A stretch of 64,000 bases of DNA from Dipteris shenzhenensis. Its lineage: Eukaryota > Polypodiophyta > Polypodiopsida > Gleicheniales. Below the pieces are notes generated by a model, which was not told where the DNA came from, made no database searches, and worked only from the letters and a program-made list of their open reading frames with translations. A program made the translations under genes and the position numbers. The stretch is taken from the NCBI GenBank assembly GCA_047967505.1, contig CM106540.1; one strand, written 5' to 3'. Of this stretch, positions 1 through 11,740 are shown in pieces (positions within the stretch are counted from its first letter, which is position 1; each line of letters starts with the position of its first letter).

Positions 1-993
1 CTTTCAGTCAAAAGTGCTCTTTATCACATGTTTTCTGACCTTTGCAAGTGATAGTTTGCCCCGCCGTCGAAGCCATGAGTAAAATCAAGTACACGTACTT
101 CAGGGGCTTGGAGGAAACGCCGTCACGGCTTAGTGCAGAAAAACGCGACACTCTTTTCGCATTCACTAGCTTCAGAAGAATCTCCGGTTCTTAACTCTCA
201 TTACCACGCTTCCGACCGTTAAAGTGTGTGCTCTATAAAAATTCATAGCACAGATATGTCCAAAATGTTTTAGTGGAAGCCTGCGTGATCTAGATCTCAC
301 AAGCAGTCATAGTCAAAGTTCTGACTTGAAACCATTCAATAGTCGTAACTTGGGATCTCGATGTAGGGTAAAGGGGCTAGTAATGAGGCGGGTGCCTTTA
401 AAATGTCAGCACCCTCCCTATTTTCTACAAATAAAGAGGCATGAAAAAGGGTAAATATGCTTAGGTGTCAAGCTCTTATGAAAAGATAGTCTAAATGTGA
501 CAGAGTACTCGCCCACCACTGCCTTTAGTATTGGGTATGTCGGTTTTCCAAGAAGTCAATATTTTTTCCTCATTTTTTTTTGAAAAATTATATCCTTTCT
601 CTATTTCCATTCATGCGAGGCCCTTACATTTTGAAAAACATCAAAAAAACTATAGGCGCAGCCCCTTACACTATGAAAAAGATAGGGGTGCACAAGACCT
701 GGCCCCTTTACCCTAATGCGGCTGATTCGGAGAGACCACATGACCAGTGGTGCTAGTGACGTGTATTTGTGAGAAAAGAGTAAGGGCCTCCTCCTTATGA
801 CATCCACATCATAGGAATAAGTAGCCTGACCCGTCTACCACGGGTTGGAGACCCACTCTCCTGGGTCTCAAGGTGGGATCTTTAATTTCAAAAGACATTC
901 TGAAGTTTGATGACCCTTTCCAACACTGGAACTGCTTGGCTTGGCTCACTCAGTGTAGGATTACTCCTTAGGGTATTATTGTAATTTTGTCAG
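1..993. other. Intergenic, no gene recognised
   Basis: I see no convincing coding frame. A 33-bp stretch at 785-817 recurs exactly at 7293-7325, on the other side of the Helitron-bearing block. The rest is unique-looking, moderately AT-rich DNA. Confidence 0.5.
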
Positions 994-1512
994 TCCCCTC
1001 TCAGTTTTCATACATGGCATTTTGCAAGATTACGTGCATAATGCATTGTATGCCAATTTAGTGCTAGATTGCAACACAATCAATCTTGGTTTATGGGATA
1101 CATTAGTTTGAGTGTAAATAAATAAAATTCATGAATTTGTTTGAATTAAACATGTTTGCATGCATATCCCCTCTCAGCTTTCATACATGGCATTTTGCAA
1201 GATTACGTGCGTAATGCATTGTATGCCAATGTAGTGCTAGATTGCAACACAATCAATCTTGGTTTATGGGATACATTAGTTTGAGTATAAATAAATAAAA
1301 TTCATGAATTTGTTTGAATTAAACATGTCTATATGCATATCCCCTCTCTGCTTTCATACATGGAATTTTGCAAGATTACGTGCGAAATGCATTGTATGCC
1401 AATGTAGTGCTAGATTGCAACACAATCAATCTTGGTTTATGGGATACATTAGTTTGAGTATAAATAAATAGAATTCATGAATTTGTTTGAGTATAAACGT
1501 ATATGTATATGC
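994..1512. repeat. 173-bp tandem repeat, three copies
   Basis: Three head-to-tail copies start at 994, 1167 and 1340, a constant period of 173 bp. Copies differ by only a few substitutions, so the array expanded fairly recently or is being homogenised. The unit is AT-rich and has no reading frame. The period is close to nucleosome length, as in many satellites, but three copies do not make a satellite array. Confidence 0.9.
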
Positions 1513-1604
1513 TTCAATAAACACAACAAAAGAAGATTTACTTTAAAATAGCATACCTAACAAATTATACGCTCTATAAAAGAGTACTACAAAATCTTAC
1601 AAAT

Positions 1605-2106
1605 TCATATATCTAGATATAGAGTGTCTATATCAGCTCCCCTAAGAAAACAAACTACCTCTATGTCCCACCTCATGCACCAGCACCACACGTGTGCGGC
1701 GTCGTCGATGGACGCCACCAACACCTATGCAAGACAAAAAGATCATTTAAGAATTATAATAATTAAATCAAGGAAAATTTAGAACTGTACCTTACGCTGG
1801 CGCACAGGAGTGTGTATGTGGTACATAAATACATATACAAAGTCTCTGTTCGCCCCTCGATAAAATACATCTGTTCCCATCGGCTCCATGAACCCAATGA
1901 AGCGCACATAGATGGTCTGGGGACCATTATTCCCAGTAAGACGCTGAGAACTCATGGCAAAATATCCAAAATTGAGACGTTCCACCCCATCATACACTTG
2001 ACCAAGGAGATTCAATGCAAAACTTGAGTCGGGAACCGCCCTAAAGGAAAATAATATCATGTTTATTCGCTTATATATGTAACCTAAGTAGCTTTCACTT
2101 ATATGA

Positions 2107-2167
<61 letters not shown>

Positions 2168-2376
2168 TAGGTTATCTACCCAACAAAGCTCTCCAACTCC
2201 AAGATGTCAACCAATAGCTGGGCGCGCACCCCAACTCTCCAACCATTGGGATTTGTATATTCCTAAAGGTAAATGACTATACTATTAAATAAGTCAACTT
2301 AACAACTGACTACTACACAATTATGTACCTGCTACCTTTGCAATTGTCTCGGTGGTGAATGTAAAACGCTGCCATC
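1605..2376 (-). CDS. Unrecognised four-exon gene, 3' part
   Basis: Four short exons on the minus strand join in one open frame: 2376-2336, 2262-2180, 2040-1791 and 1724-1605. Every junction has GT donor and AG acceptor, and the phases match (phase 0 after exon 1, 2 after exon 2, 0 after exon 3). Exon 4 ends in TGA at 1605-1607. The acceptor at 2377-2378 implies at least one more upstream exon that I could not place. The product reads as about 164 residues with an exon 3 segment GPQTIYVRFIGFMEPMG and a hydrophobic, Cys/Trp-rich end. It lies just downstream of the Helitron helicase on the same strand, so it may be a gene carried by that Helitron. I do not recognise the family. Confidence 0.55.
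2108..2170. repeat. (AT)n microsatellite
   Basis: An almost pure TA dinucleotide run with two interruptions. It lies in the intron between exons 2 and 3 of the four-exon minus-strand gene. Confidence 0.9.
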
Positions 2377-2792
2377 CTATCATATCATATTACAATAACA
2401 ATACATATCATATTACAGTAACAATAGATGTGTCAACCTATATATAGAGAAGAAATTAAAAAGCTTCACCAAGCCACAAATTAAAAAGAACATTAGTTAT
2501 AGTACATTTGATAATCCATAATTTGAAGAAAAAATAACAATGTGTGAACCCATAAAACTCACAAAAATCATACATTGTCAAAATTCTAGAAACGACATTG
2601 TTTGAATGGAATATGGAATGAGCTCATGAAAATTATACAAAAATAGTCATCACCGATTTTTAATCCACACTTCAAAGGCTTACAATTGATAGACCTTTGA
2701 TCGCCTAAAAGAACACAATGATACAAAAAAGAATGTGAAAATTTATCACTCGACAAAGTCTGAAGAGGCTTTCAAAAAGCACTGGCATATTA
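2377..2792. other. AT-rich spacer
   Basis: AT-rich DNA between the Helitron helicase end and the four-exon gene. It should hold any missing 5' exons of that gene, but I could not identify one. Confidence 0.4.
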
Positions 2793-4377
2793 CTAGGTTC
2801 TTCTTGATGCCAATTGTAAAACCTCTTTGTACACAACATTTGTGGTGCAACTCATTTCAGCATCCTCATCACTAACCCAATCCACACTCTCTGGAAGAAA
2901 TACTTTGATTGCATTTGATGATCGGACACGCGAGAAAGCCACGTATAATTGCCCGTGACTAAACACCGGTGTCGCCAAGTATAAGCCTAGGATAGACATT
3001 GTTTGGCCCTGTGCCTTGTTTATCGTCATGCCAAATGCTAGCCGAATAGGAAATTCCTTCGAATGGAAGTTTCAAGTTACTGGGAATGAAAGTTACTGTT
3101 GGAATGAACATCCTATCTCCAGCGTTGGTACCAGTGATAATCTCAACTTCCAATACCTTCGTGTGAAACTCTTTGCATATCAGCCAAGTCCCATTACATA
3201 ATCCCTGTCGAGGATTTAGATTGCGCAACAAAATGAGGGGAGCATTTTGTTTCAAAACCAGCCAATGAGGTGGGTATCCACCACCAAGATCGAGCGTGTT
3301 AAGATACTCTATTGCATACAAAAAAGAATCTCCACATGAGCTCTCTACTGAGTCAAATGACCAATTGTTTGGTAGAAAGGTGGCGTTGTTAGGGGGGGAT
3401 TTTAGGCAGGTCTTGCCAGTTATTCCCAAGGCAAGACGAGAAGACATTGTCAACTGTACATCATGCCACTCAAGGATTTGGAGATGCATCAAGGTATTGA
3501 AGCTGGTACAAAATATGCACGTTATTCAGGAAGGTGAGGAATTCATAGCAAGGGTTGTGGATTATGCACCGTATTTTCGAGACCGCGCTATTCTTGCACC
3601 TCAAAACCTTGAAATATCTTGCAACGTCTTGTCTAGTGCCTCAAATGCGAATTGATGAGTCATAGGTGCCTCATCCCGTATTATCAACTTTGCTATCTTC
3701 AAAACATTTGCAAGATGATTGTTAACCTTTATATTGCAACTGTTGGTGGCATCCAAATCTAGTGGTATCTTGAACCGCGAGTTTGCTTAGTAACAACGTT
3801 GCAATCCCAGAAGAAGCGCATGCCAAAGCGACATGCCCCTCCCCACGCAAACGAGAAAGCAAACAATTGTATAAAAAAGTCTTTCCAGATCCTCCTAGAC
3901 CATCAAGAAAAAACACTGCACCAACATTTGCATAGATCATTGCCTGAATCTGATCGAAGGCAATCCGTTGACAATGATTTAAGGTACTTTCCATCCATTG
4001 ACCAAGTCGTGCCTCACTCTCAAAATCAAACATTCTTTCTTCTTGCAATAGAGCATTTGTAGCTTTCAATACACATGATCTATCCAAGGTAGGCAATCCA
4101 TCAAACTCTACCAACCTTCTCCCATGTTGTTGGAGAATGTGCTCCAAGTGCCATAGAGCCTCTTCTGTGCCAATCCACGACGGTCAACCATACTTGATTC
4201 CAATGCATGGAAGAAATCATCTGATAGATCGTCTGAGAATCTTTCCCACAAAATTCCTGGAGATGTTGGCTCACAAAAAATCAAAACTGCAACAAAAAGG
4301 TGCCTCAATTGTGTGCTATTTTGATGTAAAACGCCCTCTTGCATGCAGATAAACCATTCCTCATCACTTTCCAACAA
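2793..4377 (-). pseudogene. Helitron PIF1-like helicase, internally rearranged
   Basis: Walker A, GLGGSGKT, lies at about 3900 on the minus strand. The minus strand then reads a Walker-B-like IIRDEAPMTHQFAFEALDK at roughly 3690-3620. The next helicase block, with GGDFRQVLPVIPK, is found on the plus strand instead (3361-3605). The minus-strand frame resumes at SFDSVESS (about 3360) and runs through NPRQGLCNGTWLI to the C-terminal motif [11 protein letters not shown] (about 3029) and SRVRSS. This is the 5'-to-3' helicase half of the Helitron transposase. With an inverted core and broken frames it cannot be functional. Confidence 0.88.
3361..3605 (+). other. Inverted block inside the helicase
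   Basis: The plus strand reads QLFGRKVALLGGDFRQVLPV and onward to RDRAILAPQN, which is the middle of a PIF1 helicase. The helicase on both sides is on the minus strand. The minus frame stops matching after EALDKTLQDI (about 3610) and resumes with SFDSVESS (about 3360). About 20 residues normally found after RAILAP are missing, so the inversion came with a small deletion at one breakpoint. Confidence 0.8.
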
Positions 4378-4678
4378 CCTCTAGCTACACATGCTGCCTT
4401 GAAAGTAGGGTAAACTTGCCCATCAAAAGTGCACAACTCATCAAAACACTTACAACCCTTGCAAACGTTAAGTAGCATACGCATGAAATATAATTCACTA
4501 GCAGATGGAGAAATATTATACATCCGACCAATGCTATTGCCCCGCCTTCTTCTAGACCACTTTTATTGGATTTGTTCCAGACCATCTCACAAGGAAAGTC
4601 ACTGTAAATCAAATTATCTGCATCATGTTGCAATCGGTTGTAAGTGAACCATTCCGTGAGGCTGGTCTTTCTATTCTG

Positions 4679-7068
4679 TTACCTATCTACCACATTGTGC
4701 AAATCATCATCATCTCTAAATATCACATTATTCAATATCGAAAGATGGACCTGCAACCTTTGTACATCCGGCTTTTCATCATGCATATCATACTCATAAA
4801 TACGCCAGCATGCTTCTGATGCTGATACATAACGTGCATCTAGGTAATTATTTATCTCATCAATGCCACAATCGACTGGGTTGTGTAGTTGTCCTTGTCC
4901 TTTCACACGGTTTATCTGCGTCTTGACGGTTGCTCTGTCATGTCCCTTATACATGTATTTATATAAATACTTGACGGCAGTAATTATGGAACAAATTTCA
5001 ACGTTGATATGTGCCTTGTACTTCATAGAGAGGAAAGGATTGAATGGCACAATCCAACGATTATCCACTATACCGTCTTTCACCCGTATCTTTCTACCAT
5101 CATCTCAACGCATGTAGATAGGGTAACCATCGTTACCCACCACACTAGACTGAGAGAAGGGATGTGGATAGTGACGACTACATTTGCCATCAAACATGCA
5201 AGCAGCAGAGACATTAAGTGCACCGCATGGGTCATGAACATTGCATTGTGCAATAATCTCATGCAACTCAGGGAAAAGGGTTTTATCTGGCACTTCTGCA
5301 CATACCAATTGATCATAGTGACCAACCTGAGTAGGTTTGAATGCACCTTCCAAAATCAATAGTATGTGTGAGTGCGGAAGACCTCCCTTTTCAAACTCAA
5401 TCACACATACATACCCAGCAACTTTTCCAAACAAATCATGCTTTATAATCGATTGCATCAGATCCTTGTGTTTTTTATAAAATACACGGGTTCTCAAATC
5501 TGGGCGATCTTGTGCTCTTTGACCTGGCAACAATCCTTCATACATTTTTGACCATTTTGGGTTGCAGGTGAGCGTAATAAACAAATCTAGTTTACCCTTT
5601 TTTCTCACAATTGCCATTGCATCCTGGTATAACTGGCACATATACCGCGGTCCTCCTGTAAAAGAGGATGGCAACACAACTCTATGCCCGATAGCATTGC
5701 CCAGTACATATGCACCGCATCAGCTGCATTTAGCATGTTCACCAATCCTTGATAAACTTATGCATGTAAAGAAGATTGATTGTTGCATATCCACACTAAT
5801 CTAGACTCTTCCATACTACTATATGCATCAACAATATATTGTTGCAATAATCTCCCCCCTCGTAGAAGGCATGCACTTGTATCAGGCGCTACCTACAGAC
5901 GGTACGCATAATATTGTCTTTGTGTCACACAATTTTTCCTTTGTACATCATGTAATGATACGTGAGTAGGAACATCTCTATAAGGGATATATAAATGCCA
6001 TCCATCCTCCCCTCGGGGAAATAGAACATACATGAGTGACATGTATGATCGATGCAAATTTGATATTCTGGTTATCAATCCATTGCGTCTTAAAAACTGG
6101 ATGTCTCGATTCCCAACATTAGAATCATCCCCTTGCCCTGGTATGATTGCGGCAACCTTGCTAGCTGTTGGGACCAAGTACTGTCTTGAGGTTGACCGGC
6201 TCTCACAACTTACCATCTTCAAGTTTGCATGTGGATTTCTTCTTAATACTTCCCCCACAGCAACCAGTGCACTGGCATACAAATTGCATTCATGCATCAT
6301 CCTGTGCAACAATTCCAAAATGCCAAGATTCAAACCAGGCATCCCATCCAAACGATTTTGCAACTCATGATCTGTATCATGGACATATAATTGTGCAAAC
6401 CGTGGAAGCTCTTGTCTAGACTTATCAGGTAGCAAACTCCCGACACGATGGTACACCGTGCCATGAATCCGAAAATTATGTATACCCCTATTCCCAAAAA
6501 ACATTTGATCAACTTGGGCTCCCAATGAGGCAAACACCATGACATTATTATAGGCTCTTCAATTATCCTTAAATGATATGCTTCTAGCATCACTTCCATG
6601 AAGTAGAACTTTTAAAATCTGTGGTAGATCTTCCAATGCCAACAATGACACATGGACAACTTTACAACAATACTTTCCCACAACCTCATGCATACTTCTT
6701 CTAACTGCAGTACAAAAAACACTCCCTTTTTTAAGACTATCAACAAACTCCGTACTCATACATTCCATAGCTGTACTCGTACCTTGTTTTTTGAGCATTG
6801 TTCTCTGCCTAGCAACATTGCGATGTGCCTTACGTGTTGAATGCAATAAACTTCTCTTATCAAGACACGTTAAATTATCTACATTCCATTGTACATCATT
6901 ATGTCCCTGCATTTGATTATGTTGTCTGCAATGAACAACCTCTACAATTGGCCCCATGTGTCTAAAACCTTGTTTTTTCAACATTGTTCTCTGTCTGGGA
7001 ATACTGCGATGTGCCGTGCGTGTTGAATCCCATAATTTTCTCCTATGACAACTTGTTTCTTTTGCCAT
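4679..7068 (-). pseudogene. Helitron N-terminus and HUH Rep nuclease
   Basis: The reading starts MAKETS at 7068. An in-frame TGA near 6560 separates it from the continuing frame (6540-5893), which carries the typical HRVGSLLPDKS and FAQLYVHDTDHE blocks and the late segment GEDGWHLYIPYRD. After a break, 5677-5105 carries VLPSSFTGGPRYM, FITLTCNPKW and the metal-binding His-x-His in GLPHSHILLIL (about 5386). The two-tyrosine catalytic motif is YLYKYMYKGHD at about 4966 in the next frame. Rep nicks and joins single-stranded DNA in rolling-circle transposition. The catalytic residues survive, but several stops and shifts make it a pseudogene. Confidence 0.88.
6590..7068 (-). other. Duplicated basic motif in Helitron N-terminus
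   Basis: Within the first 100 residues a stretch of about 29 residues occurs twice. Both copies contain RQRTMLKKQG preceded by ST-R-AHR. The spacing of about 55 residues suggests an internal duplication of a basic, possibly DNA-binding segment. Confidence 0.6.
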
Positions 7069-7087
7069 TGTCTGTTTATGAACACAA

Positions 7088-7090
<3 letters not shown>

Positions 7091-7143
<53 letters not shown>

Positions 7144-7155
7144 ATATATATATAA
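7091..7155. repeat. (CT)n followed by (TA)n
   Basis: About 50 bp of pure TC repeat followed by a short TA run, directly upstream of the Helitron reading frame start (minus strand). Confidence 0.95.
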
Positions 7156-7292
7156 AGGGTTTCGGATTTATGGCATATAAGGCAAAGGATTAAATTGTCA
7201 ATCAAATAAATGGAGTGTACATGGACTCATTTGGTAGAAGTAATGATCCATGCCAAATGGAGTCAACTAATAGAAATCCACATCATAGTAAT

Positions 7293-7325
7293 GGCCTCCT
7301 CCTTATGACATCCACATCATAGGAA
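7293..7325. repeat. 33-bp direct repeat, second copy
   Basis: Identical to 785-817. The two copies face the same way and bracket the Helitron block about 6.5 kb apart. It is too long for a transposon target duplication, so it is more likely part of a repeat family present on both sides. Confidence 0.75.
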
Positions 7326-8800
7326 AGTTTAGAAATGGTGGGAAATATTACTTTTTCCCATGTTCCCAATTTGCCACCATAATACATATCATTATCCCTT
7401 ACGGTTTCTTACTAGCCTCCCCTGCTTGGGTAGGCTATAGTATCGACTCCGTGGCTCTAGAAAGCAAAAAATATTTTTGTAGATTCTTTTGCGACCTTTT
7501 TTGCGATTGCTTGGCATGTGACTATTCAATGGGAGTACGTCCAAGGAAAGGCATGTGATTTGGCAGTCGTCCATTGAATGTTCACTGGTAGTACCTCCAG
7601 GGAAAGGCGAAGGAAGGGATGGTATGGCGTGCTAGAGGTGAAGTCAAGAAGATGGAGGAATTATGTGAGATGAGGTGCATTTAGCAAGGCATGGTGTGGG
7701 TTGCTGGCAACATGGCCTCATCTTGTGATATGGCACTGTGTCGCAATTGAGTTGCACCATATAAGGACCTACGGAGAGGTGAGATCAATAGGTTTTGGAT
7801 TGAGGTGTGTTGTAGGCTGTTGGCGATGGGGGTTTTGGATTATTCGATGGAGATTGAGAGTTCTAGCTTCAAAAGAGGTGGCTTTCTGTGCTTGTCTATC
7901 TTATTCAACTTCCTTCTGCTTTCTACTTAGCTTTCGTTTAGGACAGTGGCAGTAGTGTCCCACTCATTCGGAGAGTGCCCTAGCTATGCGATCTGAAGTT
8001 TTGATTTTTCTCTTATGTTGTGTTCGGATTGTTGTGAACAGAGTTGACCGATATGTGTGTAGCTGATTTTGATTATTTCAATGACGACGCCAGTTCCAAA
8101 TTGAAAGGTTCATAATACATATTATTCTTTAATTGTACCTAGTTTCAACTTCGAGGCTTTTCAACAAGTCGATGAAATGGCAGCGGATGTATGGGAGGTG
8201 GGTGCAATAAAGCTTTTGACTGTGAGTTAATATACCGCACTCCAAAAAGATTTGCAGTCGTGTCTCACGAATGCCTAGTACATTTGCTTAACGTTGAACA
8301 GTCTATTCCAGGATGTACTTTATAATCTATGAATATATCACGTCTCTAACAAGCCAGCCTACTTAGTGTGGAGATAGCTCAACAGGAAATTCTGCTTGAA
8401 CGTCTCTGGCAATCTAATCTATCAAGATTGCTTGAGCGGGATGCCTACTAAAAGGGTTCTAGCGTTAGATTGAATCGATGATGTTCATTGTGTGCTTTAG
8501 ATTCAAACCCAGAGTTTCACAATAGATGGAACTTCCCTTGATTTGTTGTTATAGATGAGTGGATAAACTCCAAACAGGGATAGTCAGATTGAAATTGAAA
8601 GCTAACACTCTAAAGTGATTACAATATCACCCATACTTAGTTGTAACCTTATATTACGTTGTGAACCTATATTAAATCAAAGCAGACAAAACTGCTAGCA
8701 AACACTTCCATGCTACATGGTTAGCATGAGCTATAATTTGCTTTGGTATAACTTCAACTCAACTGAGTTATGTTTGGAGCGTTCATATATGAGTAATGTG
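7326..8800. other. Intergenic, no gene recognised
   Basis: Short open frames on both strands show no recognisable domain or splice structure. I see nothing else that I can support. Confidence 0.45.
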
Positions 8801-8984
8801 TAGTAGACATGGTTAATTTTCATACTTTTGGATTGATAGGTACAAGCCCACACAAATAGCTGGGATGTGAAGAGAGTGGGAGAAAAGTAAGGAGTCTCAC
8901 TTGTAGCTTTCTCACATACACAATGGGGGAATACACACAAAGGTGGAGGCTAAAAACAGTTTTCCTCTTCTTAGTTGTGAAAGC

Positions 8985-9090
8985 CAAAAGAACTCTCTCT
9001 TAGTACAAAAGAAATAGGTGAACCCTAGGTCTCAAACCAAACTCAGCTAACCTAGGTGGCATACTAACTGAGCCACTAAGTACAGGACAT
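8985..9090 (-). mobile_element. Candidate tRNA-derived SINE head
   Basis: On the minus strand, TGGCTCAGTTAGTATG (9075-9060) resembles a Pol III A box. GGTTTGAGACC (9038-9028) fits the B box consensus at 37 bp start-to-start spacing, within the range of tRNA-type SINEs. A cloverleaf does not form well, so it is not a functional tRNA gene. The body would run towards lower coordinates, but I could not fix a 3' tail or target-site duplication. Confidence 0.45.
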
Positions 9091-9177
9091 AAAGATAGTT
9101 GTCATCCAGCTATTATTCATGGGCGGTGTACCAACCGCATTTGTAGCTAACAAGTCGGTGATATAAATGCACAACGG

Positions 9178-10398
9178 TCACCCTGGCATATCACGAGTGG
9201 AGCTCAATATCTCAACACTCCTCCTCGAGCTCAATCCCGATTCCTGCACGCCAAGCAAGTCTTTGAACTTGCGCAGCTTCTCTGCACCCAATGCCTTCGT
9301 GAATATGTCAGCTACCTGATTCTCTATGCTGACATAAACTAGATCAATAAAACCTTCTAGAACCTTCTCCCACACATAGTGATAATGCACCTCAATGTGC
9401 TTTGTTCTAGCATGATAGACCGGGTTATTTGCCAAGTGTATACTGCTCATGTTGTCACAATAAATGACAACCGGCCCATCTGTAGACTGATGCATATCAT
9501 AAAGTAGCTTCTGCAACCAAGCTACCTCACATGCAGCCATTGCTACACCCCTGTACTCAGCCTCTGTGCTCAACAAGGCAACTGTAGGCTGTTTCTTGCT
9601 GCTCCAAGTGACTGCAGCACTCCCAAAAGAGAACACATATCCATTGGTAGATCGTCTATCAGAAATACTACCAGCCCAATCAGCATCAGTGTATCCATGC
9701 AACTGTATCTGAAGCCCAGTCTCATAAAATAGTCCATACTGCAATGTGGACTTCACATACCTTAGTATGCGTCTAGCCGCATCCAAATGCGGTTTCCTTG
9801 GAGCTTGCATAAACTGACTTACCAACCCAATAGCATAGCTCAAATATGGCCTGGTAATAGTCATATAAATCAAACTTCCTACTATGCATCTGTACATAGT
9901 AGGATCTTCTAGAAGCTTACCTGCATCTGTGCTCAGCTTCACATTCTGCTCCAAAGGAACTGAAATAGGCTTACAGCCTATCATCCCATATTTGGACAGC
10001 ATGTCCAATCCATATTAAGATCTAATCACCTCAATGCCGTAACGCAGCTCTCCCAAATCCTTCATCTCAAACTTCTCCTTCAATAGCATTTTCACATGAA
10101 GGATATCTTCATCACTATCACCTGTGATGATCAAATCATCAACATAAATGACAAGCAGCATAATGCCTTTCTCTGTTTTTCTCACATAAAGTGAGAAATC
10201 TGCCTTGAAAATCTAAAAGCCATTAGTGACAAGATACTATCCTATCTTGTCAGACCATGCTCTGGGTGCTTGCTTCAAGCCATACAAGGCTTTCTTTAAC
10301 CTGCAAACAAACTCAGGATGAACAACATGAACATAACCTGGTGGCTGCTCCATATAGACCTCTTCTTGCAAATCACCATGCAAAATAACCTTTTTCAT
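9178..10398 (-). pseudogene. Copia pol fragment: RT end and RNase H
   Basis: The minus strand encodes the end of a Ty1/copia reverse transcriptase with the catalytic motif YVDDL (about 10150), after the block KKALYGLKQAPRAW. It continues without interruption from 10008 to 9178 into the connection domain (VGSLIYMTITRP) and RNase H (GYTDADWAGS, LSTEAEYRG, YCDNMSSIHLA, ADIFTKALG). Stops in the RT part kill the frame. Homology ends abruptly near 10398, where the foldback repeats begin. There are no gag, protease or integrase sequences and no clear LTR, so this is a truncated relic. Confidence 0.9.
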
Positions 10399-11740
10399 AG
10401 CAACTTTTGTCAAGGCATTGGAAGGGGGAACTCAACTTGGAGGTGAGCTCAATCGAGCACAACATTCGATAGCGGCGGAGATAGGGAACTCATTATGGTT
10501 GTGAGCTCCAACACACTGATGCATGCTCTCAGTATGTTAGAGCTGATCACCAAGTTGAGTTACTTCCCCAGTGCCGAAGGTTGTGTGCAATTACGAGAGG
10601 CTCAACACCAAGTTGAGTTCTCTCCTAGTGCCTCACAGAACAATGACAACCCATTTCCCTTGGCTCCCCATCCTACAACATGGTTGGTCATGAGGTATTT
10701 CTTTCAAGTCTTTCAAGAAATTTCCTTCGTCATAGCAACTTCTTTCAAGGCATTGGTGGGGTTATGAAGGAATTACTTCTTTCAAGGAACTAGAAGAGGG
10801 AACTCAAATTGGTGGTGAGCTCAATCGAGCACAACATTCGACAATGGACAGGGAACTCAATCTGGTGGTGAGCTCCAGCACACTGACGCATGATCTCAGT
10901 GTGTTACATCTTATCACCAAGTTGAGTTCTCCTTCCCCAGTGTCGAAGGTTGTGCTCAATTATGAGAGTCTCATCACCAAGTTGAGTCCTCTGCCAGTAC
11001 TTGATGGAACAACAACGACCCGTTTCCCTTGGCTCCCCATCCTAGAACTCCCTTGGTCATGGCTATGGTTGGTGGAGTGTTGCAGGACGGAGAGCCAAGG
11101 CAAAAAATGGATCCCATGACTTGGGCAGCATTATGAAGGAGCATCGAGGTTACAGCAGAAGATTCATCATAGGGGTAGAAGGGGGCTTGGAGAGAGCATG
11201 GAAGGGGGTAGGAGAGAAATTTTCTTGGGTACGGTGAATTGTTTCTCTGCCCTTAAGGCCTTTATATAACTAGACTTTCCATCCTCCCACTCTTTTCCCC
11301 TTCGTTTCTTGTGTCAGTTGTGCGACTCTGCATGCCTATTGCTGCTGGATTTTGATGGTAGCCTAGCCTAGCGTAGGCAGTCATCTACATCATTGTCTAG
11401 CCATGACATGCGATTAGATGGTTTCCATGCTTGATTTTCTTGGTCATCGGAGCCAAGATCATGATAATTCAAGAGGAAGAGAGGGGAGGAGTGGTGGCAA
11501 ATGCAACCAGCTTACTAGTAGCTTAGCCTAGCCTAGGCAGTCATTTACATCATCATCTAGCCATGACGAGCAATTAGATGGTTGCCATGGGAGAATTTCT
11601 CGGTCATCAGAGCCGAGATCATAATAATTCAATGGGATGAGGGGGGAGGAGCGGTGGCACATACACCCAGCTTTGCTGGTAGCCCAGCCTAGCGTAGGCA
11701 GTCATATACATCATTGTCTAGCCATGATGTGTGATTAGAT
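10399..11740. repeat. Foldback block X, left copy
   Basis: This block recurs as an inverted copy at about 17170-18460. Good anchors are the stretch around 11285-11330, matching the reverse complement of about 17800-17840, and the stretch around 11030-11230, matching 17900-18090 reversed. The left part holds two tandem versions of a unit containing CAAGTTGAGTT. The right part (about 11350-11740) holds roughly 162-bp tandem units. No reading frame stands out. Confidence 0.8.

Larger units (their letters stand above)
2793..7068 (-). mobile_element. Helitron, autonomous-type but decayed
   Basis: A minus-strand RepHel reading runs from an ATG at 7068 to the end of the PIF1-like helicase at 2793. 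It contains, in order, the N-terminal Helitron region, the HUH Rep endonuclease and a superfamily 1 helicase, the set that defines rolling-circle Helitrons. The frame is broken repeatedly by stops and shifts, and part of the helicase is inverted, so this copy cannot encode transposase. I did not find certain 5'-TC and 3' hairpin-CTRR ends, so the element limits are those of the coding remnant only. A 33-bp direct repeat (785-817 and 7293-7325) brackets the region. Confidence 0.88.

Noticed and set aside
3296-3655. Separate plus-strand helicase gene
   Set aside because: It is the inverted middle of the surrounding minus-strand helicase, not an independent gene.
7091-7160. TCTATATATA as a Helitron 5' end
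   Set aside because: It reads in the plus direction while RepHel is on the minus strand, and it is just the join of two microsatellites.
7701-7955. 84-residue plus-strand ORF
   Set aside because: Trp/Cys-rich, no domain, no splice or promoter signal, and within chance length for this region.
8360-8515. tRNA-like A box (TAGCTCAACAGG) and B box (GATTCAAACCC)
   Set aside because: The boxes are about 135 bp apart, too far for a tRNA gene or typical SINE, and no fold forms.
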